From NCBI RefSeq assembly GCF_000419605.1, contig NZ_ATTI01000001.1, positions 190,001-254,000 on the forward strand: 64,000 nt of DNA, read 5' to 3'. Under the pieces are notes generated by a model. The model saw only the letters and a list, made by a program, of their open reading frames with translations, was not told the origin of the DNA and did no database searches. The translations under genes and the position numbers were made by a program. This stretch comes from Sphingomonas phyllosphaerae 5.2. GTDB lineage: Bacteria; Pseudomonadota; Alphaproteobacteria; Sphingomonadales; Sphingomonadaceae. Of this stretch, positions 1 through 9,992 are shown one piece after another; positions within the stretch are counted from its first letter, which is position 1; every line of letters starts with the position of its first letter.

Positions 1-890
<890 letters not shown>

Positions 891-1008
891 GCACACACCC
901 CCAACATCAACGTTGGATGTGGGTGACTTCCAGACAAATCATAATGTGCATCGATTTTGAACCTCCCTGGCCTCAACAACCAGGGAAAACCCCCGTATGC
1001 TGGCCCCA

Positions 1009-1127
1009 TTGCCTGGTGGCCATAGCGTCGGTGTCCCACCCGATCCCATCCCGAACTCGGACGTGAAACCCGACCGCGCCAATGGTACTATCGCTCAAGC
1101 GATGGAAGAGTAGGTCGCCGCCAGGCA
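1009..1127 (+). rRNA. rrf: 5S ribosomal RNA
   Basis: The segment starts TGCCTGGTGGCCATAGCG and ends CGCCAGGCA, so its ends pair as the 5S helix I. Internal landmarks are CCCGATCCCATCCCGAACTC and GGAAGAGTAGGTCGCCGCC. The size of about 119 nt is normal. The ends are set from the helix and are good to a few bases. Confidence 0.93.
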
Positions 1128-1176
1128 TTGAAGCCAGCACACGCAAAGAACCCATCACAATCTCCAAAACACCCGG

Positions 1177-1253
<77 letters not shown>

Positions 1254-1260
1254 ACGCTAT

Positions 1261-1298
1261 CACAAAAGCCCCAAGCCTCGCGGCCTGGGGCTTTTGTG
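1261..1298 (+). terminator. Rho-independent terminator of the rRNA operon
   Basis: CACAAAAGCCCC and GGGGCTTTTGTG pair into a long stem with a GC-rich centre and a short TCGC loop. The TTTT run lies on the 3' side. It begins 7 nt after the tRNA, as expected for the end of an rRNA operon. Confidence 0.9.
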
Positions 1299-1667
1299 CG
1301 TTCGGCGCAAACGCTTCCTCTGCGAACGCCACAATCCAATAGATCGCGCGTACAATCCTACCGCCCGACGACGGCCGAGCACCAACCTCGTCGATACGCC
1401 GCCGCGCAGATCGTGTCCCTTCGCAACCGCGTGATCGTCGAAGGTCATGGCGCGCCGAACGCGGAGATCGCCCGTGCGGACAAACAAGGGTACTGCGCGG
1501 AAACTCCACTCGTTGTGACGCGGGTGTCAAGTCCTGTGCACCCAACTCCATGGCAGCGTGACGATGGCGGGAGACCGATCATACAGAAGCGCTCCAATAC
1601 AAACGTACCTACGTAAGAGACTTGAGCCCGCATCCACCCGATACGTTCGAAGCATAAGCACTTGGGC
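1299..1667. other. Gene-free gap between the rRNA operon and the IS remnant
   Basis: No open frame here has a convincing start, ribosome site or recognisable protein. Short frames on both strands look random. The stretch may be older decayed mobile DNA, but nothing visible proves this. Confidence 0.5.
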
Positions 1668-2707
1668 TAGAGCATCGAGCGTTCAATACGGTGCATAACC
1701 GACCGCATGGAAGTGTTTCCAGCACTCGTCTGGAGAGTAGAGTTGCAGGTGCTGCCGATAGCCTTCCAGAGGTCGTCGATGGTTCGCGCGCCGATATGCC
1801 TGAGATGGGCCTTTAGCTTGGCGCGGGTCATTTCGATCGGATTGAGGTCAGGGGAGTGGGGCGGCACAGAAACCAGGCCCCTCGTTGATTGAGGGTTGCC
1901 TTGGCCTTCTCGCTTTTATGGCTGGGCAGATTGTCGAGGATGACGACATCGCCGGGATCGAGCGTGGGCGCGAGTTGGTTTCGACCCAGATTTCGAAGAT
2001 CTCACGGCTCGTGGGCCGATCGATGATCCACGGTGCAGTCAGGCCGTCGTGGTGCAGGGCGTGACGAACGTCTGCGTGCCCCAATGGTTGAACGGCGGGC
2101 GTGCTCGGTAGCGCTGCCTGCGTCGTGCCCGACTGCGCAGCCGGGACATTTTCGTCGTGGTGCCGGTCTCGTCGATGAACACCAGCCGGTGCGGCTCCTG
2201 CCGCATCCGCGGCTGGCGACCGCTACGCCACGTCCGGCGTGCCAAGGCCACGCCCTCGCGACCGATCTCGTCGGCCATCAGCGTTTTTGTGACGGTATAG
2301 CCGATCGTTCGCCGGAACCGCGACCGCGATGCCGGAGGCGCCACCGCCCAAGCTCGCTCACCAATCGCGCTGCCGATTCGGGCATCGTGATGTCACCCTG
2401 TCTCGAGCCAACGGATCGGGACGCCCCGTGCGCCGCCAGCTTGCCCCCACCAGCCGGACGACGTTGCCGCGCCCGGGCCAGCGGGCCTGTCACCGCCATC
2501 CGCTGCGCCAGCCGTACGCCCGTGCTCGCGCTGGTCCCGGGACGCCGTGCCGCTGCACGCCGCGAGCCGCCACCGGCAATCTCGCCATAAACCCGCGCCC
2601 GAAGATCGCCAGAATGCGCCTTGCCCACGATCCACCTCCGCCGACGGTGGATCACAAATCAGACCCCGCGTGAATCCCGCAAGTCATACTCAGCCTCAAC
2701 GCTTCTA
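1668..2707 (-). mobile_element. Decayed IS630-family insertion sequence
   Basis: The element runs from TA at 1668 to TA at 2706. The inner ends GAGCATCGAG (left) and GAAGCGTTGAG (right, reverse strand) resemble each other as imperfect terminal repeats. TA duplications and a length of about 1.0-1.1 kb fit the IS630/Tc1 group. The interior encodes recognisable but frame-broken transposase segments. The right end touches the stop codon of the LacI-type gene. The boundaries are my estimate. Confidence 0.7.
1683..2628 (-). pseudogene. IS630-family transposase, multiply frameshifted
   Basis: Pieces of a DDE transposase appear in order in different frames on the minus strand: an N-terminal DNA-binding part (GKAHSGDLRARVYGEIAGGG, about 2628 to 2340), the catalytic-core start HRLVFIDETGTTTKM near 2170, the segment HHDGLTAPWIIDRP near 2040, and the C-terminal SPDLNPIE block near 1850 holding the last catalytic Glu. 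The last piece ends SPDECWKHFHAVGYAPY in yet another frame before the stop at 1683. At least three frame changes separate the pieces, so no active enzyme is made. A GTG at 2628 is the likely original start. Confidence 0.85.
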
Positions 2708-3742
2708 CTAAGCCCGCGGTGCGAGCACATGATGGCTCTCTCGCGCCCTGAGCTCCATCGGCCAGCGATGTTGCAACGGAGAAGGCATATCCCCGTCCTC
2801 GTGCCCGAGGATCGCGACCAGCTGCTGCGCCAGCATCAGGCCAAGGGCGTTCAGATCCAGCGTGAAGCACGTCAGGTCGGGCGACAGCGCCCGACACGTC
2901 GGGTTGTCGCGCAGTCCGATCACGGCAATATCGCGGCCGGGCTCGCGCCCCAGGCTTCGTAGCGCGCGATACGCGCCGACCGGCGCTGTCTCCCCCATCA
3001 GGAGAAGCGCTGTTGGCGGCCGATCCAGCGACATCAGCTGGCGCGTCGCCGCCTCCCCGTCGTGTTCGTCGGAGTCGCCGCGATGGATCAGACCCTCATC
3101 CACGGTGAGCCCGGCGCCGGCGAGCGCCGCGCGGTACGCCGCTATCACGACATGGCTGTTGTTGATCGTGGCGGGCGGCGCGACCAGCCCGATGCGACGG
3201 TGGTCGTCGGCGATCAGCAACGCCATGGCCTGCGCGACCAATCCCTCGAAATCGAGGTCGATCCATGCATAGTCGCTGGCGGACGCCGTCCGGCCGAGCG
3301 CGACGAAGGGAATTTTTCGTTCCAGCAGCAACGCGATCCGGGCGTCCTCGTGCTGCGTCCCGGAAAGGAGCCAGCCATCCACCGTCCCGCGAGCGATGTG
3401 GCGGCGCAGAAAGGTCTCCCCATCCTCGCCTTTGCGCGCGAGCAGGATGACTAGATCGAGGCCATGTTCGAACAGGCCGGCCTGCACGCCTTCCAGCAGC
3501 GCCATGAAGAACGGGTCGCCGTGCAGCGCGCTGTCATGTTCCAGCGTTAGCATGAACCCGACGGTCGCGGTGCGCCCGATCCGCAGCGTACGGCCGGATT
3601 GGTTCGGTGTGTAACCGAGCGTCGATGCCGCCTCCAGCACGCGCTGGCGCGTAACGGGGCTGACGTCTTTTCGATCGTTCAGCGCCCGCGACACTGTGCC
3701 GATCGATAGGCCGAGGTGCGCCGCAAGAGACCGGATATCCAT
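2708..3742 (-). CDS. LacI/GalR-family transcriptional regulator
   Basis: This 344-aa protein begins with the LacI helix-turn-helix (LAAHLGLSIGTVSRALN, residues 6-22) and a hinge around YTPNQSGRTLR. A periplasmic-binding-protein-like sugar domain fills the rest, containing LLLMGETAPVGAYRALRSLG. Such proteins are usually repressors released by a sugar ligand. It is divergent from the GH31-transporter-GH-TonB operon, with 114 bp between the starts, so it probably controls that operon and itself. Length is normal, so the IS630 remnant touching its stop has not visibly removed essential sequence. The ligand is unknown. Confidence 0.93.
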   Translation of the reverse strand: MDIRSLAAHLGLSIGTVSRALNDRKDVSPVTRQRVLEAASTLGYTPNQSGRTLRIGRTATVGFMLTLEHDSALHGDPFFMALLEGVQAGLFEHGLDLVILLARKGEDGETFLRRHIARGTVDGWLLSGTQHEDARIALLLERKIPFVALGRTASASDYAWIDLDFEGLVAQAMALLIADDHRRIGLVAPPATINNSHVVIAAYRAALAGAGLTVDEGLIHRGDSDEHDGEAATRQLMSLDRPPTALLLMGETAPVGAYRALRSLGREPGRDIAVIGLRDNPTCRALSPDLTCFTLDLNALGLMLAQQLVAILGHEDGDMPSPLQHRWPMELRARESHHVLAPRA

Positions 3743-3779
3743 AGCGCGTGATGCGGAGTGCTCCTGCCGAGCGCAAGGC

Positions 3780-3835
3780 TTGACACGAAAGCGCTCATCA
3801 TGGACAAGCCGAAAACGTTTACGGTCAGCTAAGAT
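3780..3835 (+). promoter_or_regulatory. Promoter/operator region between the LacI-type gene and GH31
   Basis: A palindrome AAACGTTT (3813-3820) with a central CG sits in GAAAACGTTTAC, the shape of LacI/GalR-family operators. A second shorter palindrome, AGCGCT, lies at 3790-3795. A perfect TTGACA (-35-like) is at 3780-3785 and TAAGAT (-10-like) at 3830-3835. These two are too far apart for one promoter, so no promoter pair can be fixed. Binding by the adjacent LacI protein is inference. Confidence 0.55.
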
Positions 3836-3856
3836 CGAGCCGGGGAGAGGACACGC

Positions 3857-5905
3857 GTGGATACGCTAGCACTGGAAACGCGCGCCATTGCCTGGGCATA
3901 TGATGGCAACTGGGTCCGGATCGAGGCGCACGGCCCCGATGGGCTGCGGGTCCGGGCGTCCACCTATGCTCAGCGCGCGCCTGCGCGGGGCGCACTGCTC
4001 GACATTGCTGCGACGGATGCGACCGTCACGCGTGATGGCGCCGTAGCGCGGATCAGCAATGGTCGGATCGTTGGCGAGATCGATCTGCAAGGTCGCTTGC
4101 GCTTCCTCGATGACGATGGCCGCGTCCTGCTGGAAGAGAAGTGGCGGCAGCGCGACACGGTCGCCAAGTTCTGGACCGTCGGCAGCGAGGCCGTGGACAC
4201 GATCAGCGCGCTCGGATTGTCAGGCCGCGAATTCGAGCCGCTGCCTGGCGGCGCGGCGCGGATCACGGTGCGGTTCGAAGCCAGGCAGCACGAGCGGTTG
4301 TATGGAATGGGCCAATACCAGCAACCGAACCTCGACCTCGCCGGCTGCGTCCTCGAACTTGCGCAGCGCAATTCGCAGGCGAGCGTGCCGTTCGTCGTTT
4401 CCAGCCACGGTTATGGCTTCTTATGGAACAGTCCGGCGGTCGGTGAGGCGTGTTTCGCCGCGAACGGCGCCGTGTGGACGTCGCGAGCCGCGCACGAGAT
4501 CGACTATTGGATAACCGCGGCGGAGACGCCGGCACAGATCGTTCGCAACTATGCGCAGGTCACCGGTACTGCGCCGATGATGCCGGATTATGCGTTGGGC
4601 TTGTGGCAAAGCAAGCTGCGCTACCGCACGCAGGACGAGTTGCTTTCGGTCGCACGCGACTATCACGCGCGTGGTATCCCGCTGGCAGTGATCGTCGCCG
4701 ACTTCTTTCACTGGCCGGTGCAGGGCGACTGGCGCTTCGACGCGCGCGAGTGGCCCGATCCTGCCGCGATGTGTGCCGAGTTGAAGGCGATGGGCACCGA
4801 ATTGCTGGTGTCGGTATGGCCCACCGTCGATGCACGCTCGGAAAATTACCCGGCGTTGGTCGAGAAGGGTTACCTGGTGCGCGCCCATCGTGGCGTCGAC
4901 GTGCAGCAGGAGTTCCTGGGCAACACGCGTTTCATCGACGTGACGCACCCTGGTGCCCGCGATTTCCTGTGGCAGATGCTCAAGCGCAATTACCGTGATC
5001 ATGGCGTCCGGCTGTTCTGGCTCGATGAGGCCGAGCCGGAATATGGCAAGTACGATTTCGACAACTACCGTTACCACGCCGGCGAGGTGCTGGCGGTGGG
5101 CAACGCCTATCCGCTCCATTATACGCAGGCGGTCTACGACGGCCTGCAAGCCGATGGCGAACGGGAGATCGTCAGCCTGGTCCGCTGTGCCTGGGCCGGC
5201 AGCCAGCGTTATGGCGCGCTGGTGTGGTCGGGGGACATCCACAGCTCGTTCACCGCGATGCGCAACCAGTTGAGCGCGGGACTGAACATGGCGATGGCGG
5301 GGATACCGTGGTGGACGACCGACATCGGCGGCTTCCACGGGGGTGACGTTGCGGACGCGGCGTTCCACGAGCTGATGATCCGATGGTTCCAGTGGGCGGT
5401 GTTCACGCCGGTGCTGCGGATGCACGGCCACCGCGATCCCATCACTCCGCCGGCCGAGCCGTTCCGCGATGGCGTGGCGCAATGCGACACCGGCGCAGGC
5501 AACGAATTGTGGAGCTTCGGCGAGGACGTGTTCGCGATCCTGCGTCGTTTCGCGGCCTTGCGTGAACGGTTGCGGCCGTATGTCGCGGGGCTGATGCGGA
5601 CTGCGCACGAAGCGGGCGATCCGCCGATGCGGCCGATGTTCTACGACTATCCGGGCGACCCGCGCAGCTGGGACGTCGATGACCAATATATGTTCGGTCC
5701 CGATTTGCTGATCGCTCCGATCATTGCGGCCGGGCTCACCGCGCGCGACGTCTGGCTGCCGGCCGGCGAGTGGATCGACGCATGGACCGGGGCGCAGGTG
5801 ACCGGTGGCGCCACGATCACCGGCGCGGCGCCGATCGAGCGGATGCCGGTGTTCGTTCGTGCCGGTGCCGTGGTCGCAGGCGCGTTTGCGGACGACGCGG
5901 CATGA
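3857..5905 (+). CDS. Glycoside hydrolase family 31 (alpha-glycosidase/alpha-xylosidase type)
   Basis: A 682-aa retaining alpha-glycosidase of GH31. The catalytic barrel is clear: WLDEAEPEY holds the nucleophile Asp390 and WSGDIHSS the acid/base Asp460. PWWTTDIGGF after the acid/base is also typical of GH31. No signal peptide is visible, so it probably acts in the cytoplasm on imported oligosaccharides. The start is GTG after a GAGAGGA ribosome site. The stop overlaps the transporter start (ATGA), so the two are translationally coupled. Family membership is secure; alpha-xylosidase versus alpha-glucosidase cannot be decided here. Confidence 0.93.
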   Translation: MDTLALETRAIAWAYDGNWVRIEAHGPDGLRVRASTYAQRAPARGALLDIAATDATVTRDGAVARISNGRIVGEIDLQGRLRFLDDDGRVLLEEKWRQRDTVAKFWTVGSEAVDTISALGLSGREFEPLPGGAARITVRFEARQHERLYGMGQYQQPNLDLAGCVLELAQRNSQASVPFVVSSHGYGFLWNSPAVGEACFAANGAVWTSRAAHEIDYWITAAETPAQIVRNYAQVTGTAPMMPDYALGLWQSKLRYRTQDELLSVARDYHARGIPLAVIVADFFHWPVQGDWRFDAREWPDPAAMCAELKAMGTELLVSVWPTVDARSENYPALVEKGYLVRAHRGVDVQQEFLGNTRFIDVTHPGARDFLWQMLKRNYRDHGVRLFWLDEAEPEYGKYDFDNYRYHAGEVLAVGNAYPLHYTQAVYDGLQADGEREIVSLVRCAWAGSQRYGALVWSGDIHSSFTAMRNQLSAGLNMAMAGIPWWTTDIGGFHGGDVADAAFHELMIRWFQWAVFTPVLRMHGHRDPITPPAEPFRDGVAQCDTGAGNELWSFGEDVFAILRRFAALRERLRPYVAGLMRTAHEAGDPPMRPMFYDYPGDPRSWDVDDQYMFGPDLLIAPIIAAGLTARDVWLPAGEWIDAWTGAQVTGGATITGAAPIERMPVFVRAGAVVAGAFADDAA

Positions 5906-7290
5906 CGACGCTTGCAAAGCAGGGCGATGCTGCGCCGCTCGCGCCCGGGTCGACCGCGGCGGGTCGCGTGCCATTCGCGGAAAAGATCGCTTATGGCTTT
6001 GGCGATGCAGGCGGCACCGTCATCACCGGCCTGATCGCCAACTTCCTGACCTTCTATTACACCGACATCTTCGGGATCGCGCCCGGCGTGGTCGGCATCC
6101 TGTTCCTGTCGTTGCGCATCTTCGATGCTATCTCCGATCCGCTGATCGGGGTCGCGGCCGACCGGACCAAGACGCGCTGGGGACAGTTCCGCCCGTACCT
6201 GTTGTGGACCGCGATACCGGTCGGGTTCTGTTGCTTCCTGACCTTCCAGTCGCCCGACCTCGGACGGGACGGGAAGGTTGCCTATGCCGCGATCACCTAC
6301 TTCCTCCTCGCTTTGTCCTACTCGCTCAACAACGTCCCTTACTGCGCGCTCATCACCCGCATGACGGACAGCGCAACCGAGGGCGTGGCGTGCCAGTCGG
6401 TGCGGTTCGCGATGGTGGCGGTCGCCTCGTTCGGCGTGTCGGTCGGGCTGCCGATCATGGTTCGCGAACTGGGCGGCGGCGATCTGGCACGCGGTTACCG
6501 CGACGGCGTGGCGATCCTGAGCATCGCCGCCGTCGTGATGTTCCTGATCTGCTTCCTGTTCGTGCGTGAGCGTGTGGACTTCGCCGCCTCCGAGACGCCG
6601 CCGCTGCGTACCGCCATCGCCAACACGCTGCGTAACGACCAGCTGCGCATCACCTTCGGCATGACGCTGATGTTGATCGCGATCTTCAACACCAAGGGCG
6701 GCGCGGCGCTGTACTTCATCACCTACGTCCTCAACGGCGGGACGACCTATCAGGCCTTCTTCTTCGGGATCGCCACGATCGGCGGGTTCGTCGGCTCGAT
6801 CGTCGTTACCTTTTTCACCCGTCGCTACGATGTGCGGACGATCTATATCTGGGTGAACCTGATCCTGGTCGCCGGGCATTTCGCGGCCTTTTTCGTCCCG
6901 GGCGATTACTCGACCTTGTGGCTGGTGCTGGTCGGGCTGTGTTGCGTGGTGCTCGGCTGCACGCTGCCGCTGCACTTCACGTTGATCCAGCTGGCCGATC
7001 AATATGGCGAGTGGAAGCTGGGGATGCGTTCCTCGGGGATGAGCTTCGCCTTCAACCAGTTCTTCGTGAAGCTTGCCTGGGCAGTCGCTGGCGCGCTCAT
7101 CAGCGGGGTGCTGGTGCTGGTGTCGTACAAGGCGGGGGTTGGCAACCAGACGCCGCTGTCGCTTGCCGGCATCCGCGCGCTGTCGACCGTCATCCCGGGG
7201 CTGATGCACCTGTTGCTGGCCTTCCTCGTCAGCCGGCTGGTCCTGGACGGCCCCACCATCGCCCGCATGAACGCCGCGCGCGCCGCATGA
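5902..7290 (+). CDS. GPH-family (MelB-like) sugar:cation symporter
   Basis: A 462-aa, roughly 12-helix inner-membrane carrier. The N-terminus has GFGDAGG and RIFDAISDPLIG, then ADRTKTRWGQFRPYLLW, the signature of glycoside-pentoside-hexuronide symporters. It likely brings in the glycoside cleaved by GH31. The ATG overlaps the GH31 stop, and the TGA lies in an ATGA next to the following gene, so the genes form one transcription unit. The in-frame extension upstream of 5902 lies inside GH31 and is rejected. Confidence 0.93.
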   Translation: MTTLAKQGDAAPLAPGSTAAGRVPFAEKIAYGFGDAGGTVITGLIANFLTFYYTDIFGIAPGVVGILFLSLRIFDAISDPLIGVAADRTKTRWGQFRPYLLWTAIPVGFCCFLTFQSPDLGRDGKVAYAAITYFLLALSYSLNNVPYCALITRMTDSATEGVACQSVRFAMVAVASFGVSVGLPIMVRELGGGDLARGYRDGVAILSIAAVVMFLICFLFVRERVDFAASETPPLRTAIANTLRNDQLRITFGMTLMLIAIFNTKGGAALYFITYVLNGGTTYQAFFFGIATIGGFVGSIVVTFFTRRYDVRTIYIWVNLILVAGHFAAFFVPGDYSTLWLVLVGLCCVVLGCTLPLHFTLIQLADQYGEWKLGMRSSGMSFAFNQFFVKLAWAVAGALISGVLVLVSYKAGVGNQTPLSLAGIRALSTVIPGLMHLLLAFLVSRLVLDGPTIARMNAARAA

Positions 7291-7325
7291 CCATGTCCTT
7301 CTTGTCTCCGTCAGGATCTCGCACG

Positions 7326-9944
7326 ATGCGCCACCTCTTCCTTGCCGGCCTGCTCGCCACCGCCGCTGCGCCCGCGCTGGCACGTGGCGCCGCCGAGACG
7401 CTGACCGTCGACATGAGCAGCGATACGGGCGCGTTCCATGGCGGGGCGTCCGGGACGCTCTACGGCCTGTACGACGCGCGCCTGCCGCACCCCAATCTGA
7501 TCGAGGGCATCGACCTGCGTACCGTGTCGACGAAAGCGCAGGACGGACCGCAGCACCCGGGCGCCGACGCGCTCGAAGTATCGACGCTGCTCACCGATGC
7601 CTCGGGTGGCGACACCTACATCTACATGAGCGATATCTTCCGTGAATTTCCCTACCGCTGGAAGAACGGCGACTGCGCGCAATCCGTAACCAACTATATC
7701 GCCGTCCTGCGCCGTCAGGCCGAACAGCTTCGCAGCATGCCGGCGCGCTATCGTGAACGCATCGTGTTCGTGCCGTTCAACGAGCCCGACGGCAACATGT
7801 TCGGCACCGATGCCAAGAGCTGTACGGGCGTCAGCTGGCTCAAGGAGCCCAAGGTGTTCTTCAATGCCTGGGACCGCGCGGTGCGCGCGTTACGGCAGGC
7901 GATGCCGGGAACGCGGATCGCGGGGCCGAACACCAGCATCCTGTTCGATGAGGTCGAGGGCTTCATGCGCCATGCGATCGCCGCGGATACCGTACCGGAC
8001 ATCGTCACGTGGCACGAACTGAGCAATCCCGCCGCCGTGCGTACGAGTGTCCGCCGGTATCGCGCATGGGAGGATACGCTGTTCGCGGCGACGAAGTGGC
8101 AGGGACGCCACCTGCCGATCAACATCAACGAATACGCATATAACTATCACACGTCGGTTCCCGGCCAGATGATCCAGTGGATCGCCGCGATCGAGGATGC
8201 GAAGGTCGACGCCGACATCGCCTATTGGAACATCGACGGTAACCTGAGCGACAGTGCCGTGCAGGCGAACCGCGGCAACGGGCAATGGTGGCTGCTCAAC
8301 GCCTATGCGACGATGAGCGGGCACACGCTGGACGTGACGCCGCCACACCGGGACGAAAGCTATACACTGCAGGGCGTCGCCTCCCTTGATCCGGCGCGGC
8401 GCGAGGCGCGCTTGCTGCTGGGCGGTAAGAGCGGGGCCGCCACCGTCGAGATGACCAAGATGCCGTCATCATTCGGCGCCAATGCACGGGTGCGCGTCCG
8501 CGAGATCGGCTGGAGCGGGCAGCTCGGTGATTCCGCGCCACCTGCCGTGATCGCCGACCGGCTGGTTCGGGTGGAAGGCGACACGATCAGCGTGGCGTTC
8601 GGTCGCGACGGGCTGCCGGAGCTGCGCGAAGAATCGGCCTATGAGCTGGTCGTCACTGCCGGCACCGCCGCCCCGCCGTCGCCGTTCGTACCCTGGCGGC
8701 AGGATTACGAGGCCGAAGCGGCGACGCGTCGCGGCAGCGGACTGAAGCGGCGCGGACCGGAAGGCTCCCCGAAGGACGTCGCGCGCTTCCACACGTCCGG
8801 CGGCTATTCGATCGAGGGATTCACGACGGGTGTCGAGGCGGCGCTGGACTTCGCGGTCGAGGTGCCACGGGACGGCCGCTACGACCTGCGCGTGCTCGCC
8901 AGCACCTTCAACAAGGATCCGCTGGCGACCGCACAGGGGCCGACCAACGTTTTCCTTCTGGTCGACGGCAAGGATGCCGGCGAACTGTACCTGCCGCTCG
9001 GCTACAAGCCATCCGTGCTGGATCACGCCGATACGGTGGTGACGCTGGCGAAGGGGCGGCACGTCCTGACGCTGGCGACGCGCAACCAGGATGGGCGAGG
9101 CCGGACGCAGGGCAATGCGCTGGTCGACCGGATCACGCTGAGCGAGGCCGCGCGCGGCGGCGCGACGCGAGACTACGACGTACGCGACGCGATGCTGACG
9201 GGCGCCGCACCGGGCGGGGACGCCGTGTCGCTGCCATCGGGCGCGCAGGCGACCTTCTGGGTCTATGCGCGCAGCGATGGCCCGATGCGGCTCACCCCGC
9301 AGCTGGCTGGCGGGCGTGCGACGCTGAAGGTCAACGGGCGTGCGGTACCGGGCGACGAGGCGTTCCTGCTGGGCGGGATCAACAAGGTGGTGGTGGTCGG
9401 CGGCGCGGGCACGCGGCTGCGCGGATTGCGCACCGGCGAGGTGCCGGGCAGCGCAGCGCGCAGCTACGAAGCGGAAGCCGCGCAACTCGCCGGTACCGCG
9501 CGCATCGCCGCGGCATCGCTGGCCAGCGGCGGGAAGGCCGTGGTCGACATCGGGGGCGCGCCGGGCAACGGCAACACGTTGACCTTCCCCGACGTGCGGG
9601 TCGCGCGCGCCGGCAGCTATGCGTTGACGGTGCGCTTCGCAAACGACGAGCAATCGAAGGCGACGCATTACAATCCCGATCCGCTGGCGCGGATCGCACG
9701 CATCTCCGTCAACGGCGCGGCGCCCGTGCTGGCGACCTTCCCCAACAGCTTTCACCGCAACAATTGGTGGGAGATGACGGTGCCCGTGACGTTGCGCGCC
9801 GGCACCAACACGATCCGCGTCGCGGGCGAGGAACATCCGAACTGGGACGGCAAGACCTATGCGTCGCGGGTCTGGCCGGACGTGCTGCTGCGCTCGCGCT
9901 TCGCTCCCGACATCGACCGGATCACGATTACGCCGATGCCGTGA
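7326..9944 (+). CDS. Secreted clan GH-A glycoside hydrolase with two CBM35/CBM6-like modules
   Basis: An 872-aa exported hydrolase. The first about 20 residues form a signal peptide ending near APALARG. The barrel has PFNEPDG (acid/base Glu153) and ININEYAYN (nucleophile Glu269), resembling GH39-like clan GH-A enzymes. Two beta-sandwich carbohydrate-binding-like modules begin with YEAEA at about residues 461 and 714. The ATG at 7326 has a TCAGGAT ribosome site; an in-frame ATG at 7287 overlaps the transporter stop and would add 13 residues. It probably trims polysaccharide outside the inner membrane. Exact family and substrate are uncertain. Confidence 0.85.
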   Translation: MRHLFLAGLLATAAAPALARGAAETLTVDMSSDTGAFHGGASGTLYGLYDARLPHPNLIEGIDLRTVSTKAQDGPQHPGADALEVSTLLTDASGGDTYIYMSDIFREFPYRWKNGDCAQSVTNYIAVLRRQAEQLRSMPARYRERIVFVPFNEPDGNMFGTDAKSCTGVSWLKEPKVFFNAWDRAVRALRQAMPGTRIAGPNTSILFDEVEGFMRHAIAADTVPDIVTWHELSNPAAVRTSVRRYRAWEDTLFAATKWQGRHLPININEYAYNYHTSVPGQMIQWIAAIEDAKVDADIAYWNIDGNLSDSAVQANRGNGQWWLLNAYATMSGHTLDVTPPHRDESYTLQGVASLDPARREARLLLGGKSGAATVEMTKMPSSFGANARVRVREIGWSGQLGDSAPPAVIADRLVRVEGDTISVAFGRDGLPELREESAYELVVTAGTAAPPSPFVPWRQDYEAEAATRRGSGLKRRGPEGSPKDVARFHTSGGYSIEGFTTGVEAALDFAVEVPRDGRYDLRVLASTFNKDPLATAQGPTNVFLLVDGKDAGELYLPLGYKPSVLDHADTVVTLAKGRHVLTLATRNQDGRGRTQGNALVDRITLSEAARGGATRDYDVRDAMLTGAAPGGDAVSLPSGAQATFWVYARSDGPMRLTPQLAGGRATLKVNGRAVPGDEAFLLGGINKVVVVGGAGTRLRGLRTGEVPGSAARSYEAEAAQLAGTARIAAASLASGGKAVVDIGGAPGNGNTLTFPDVRVARAGSYALTVRFANDEQSKATHYNPDPLARIARISVNGAAPVLATFPNSFHRNNWWEMTVPVTLRAGTNTIRVAGEEHPNWDGKTYASRVWPDVLLRSRFAPDIDRITITPMP

Positions 9945-9992
9945 CGACAACGATCACGGTGAAAACAGAAACGACAAAAAGGAGGGACGATC

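Noticed and set aside
3780..3835. A sigma70 promoter made of TTGACA at 3780 and TAAGAT at 3830
   Set aside because: The spacing is 44 nt, far above the 16-18 nt needed, so they cannot form one promoter.
4421..9950. Long minus-strand frames opposite the GH31, transporter and GH-A genes
   Set aside because: They are shadows of high-GC coding DNA with no domains, ribosome sites or sensible composition, while the plus strand encodes clear protein families.
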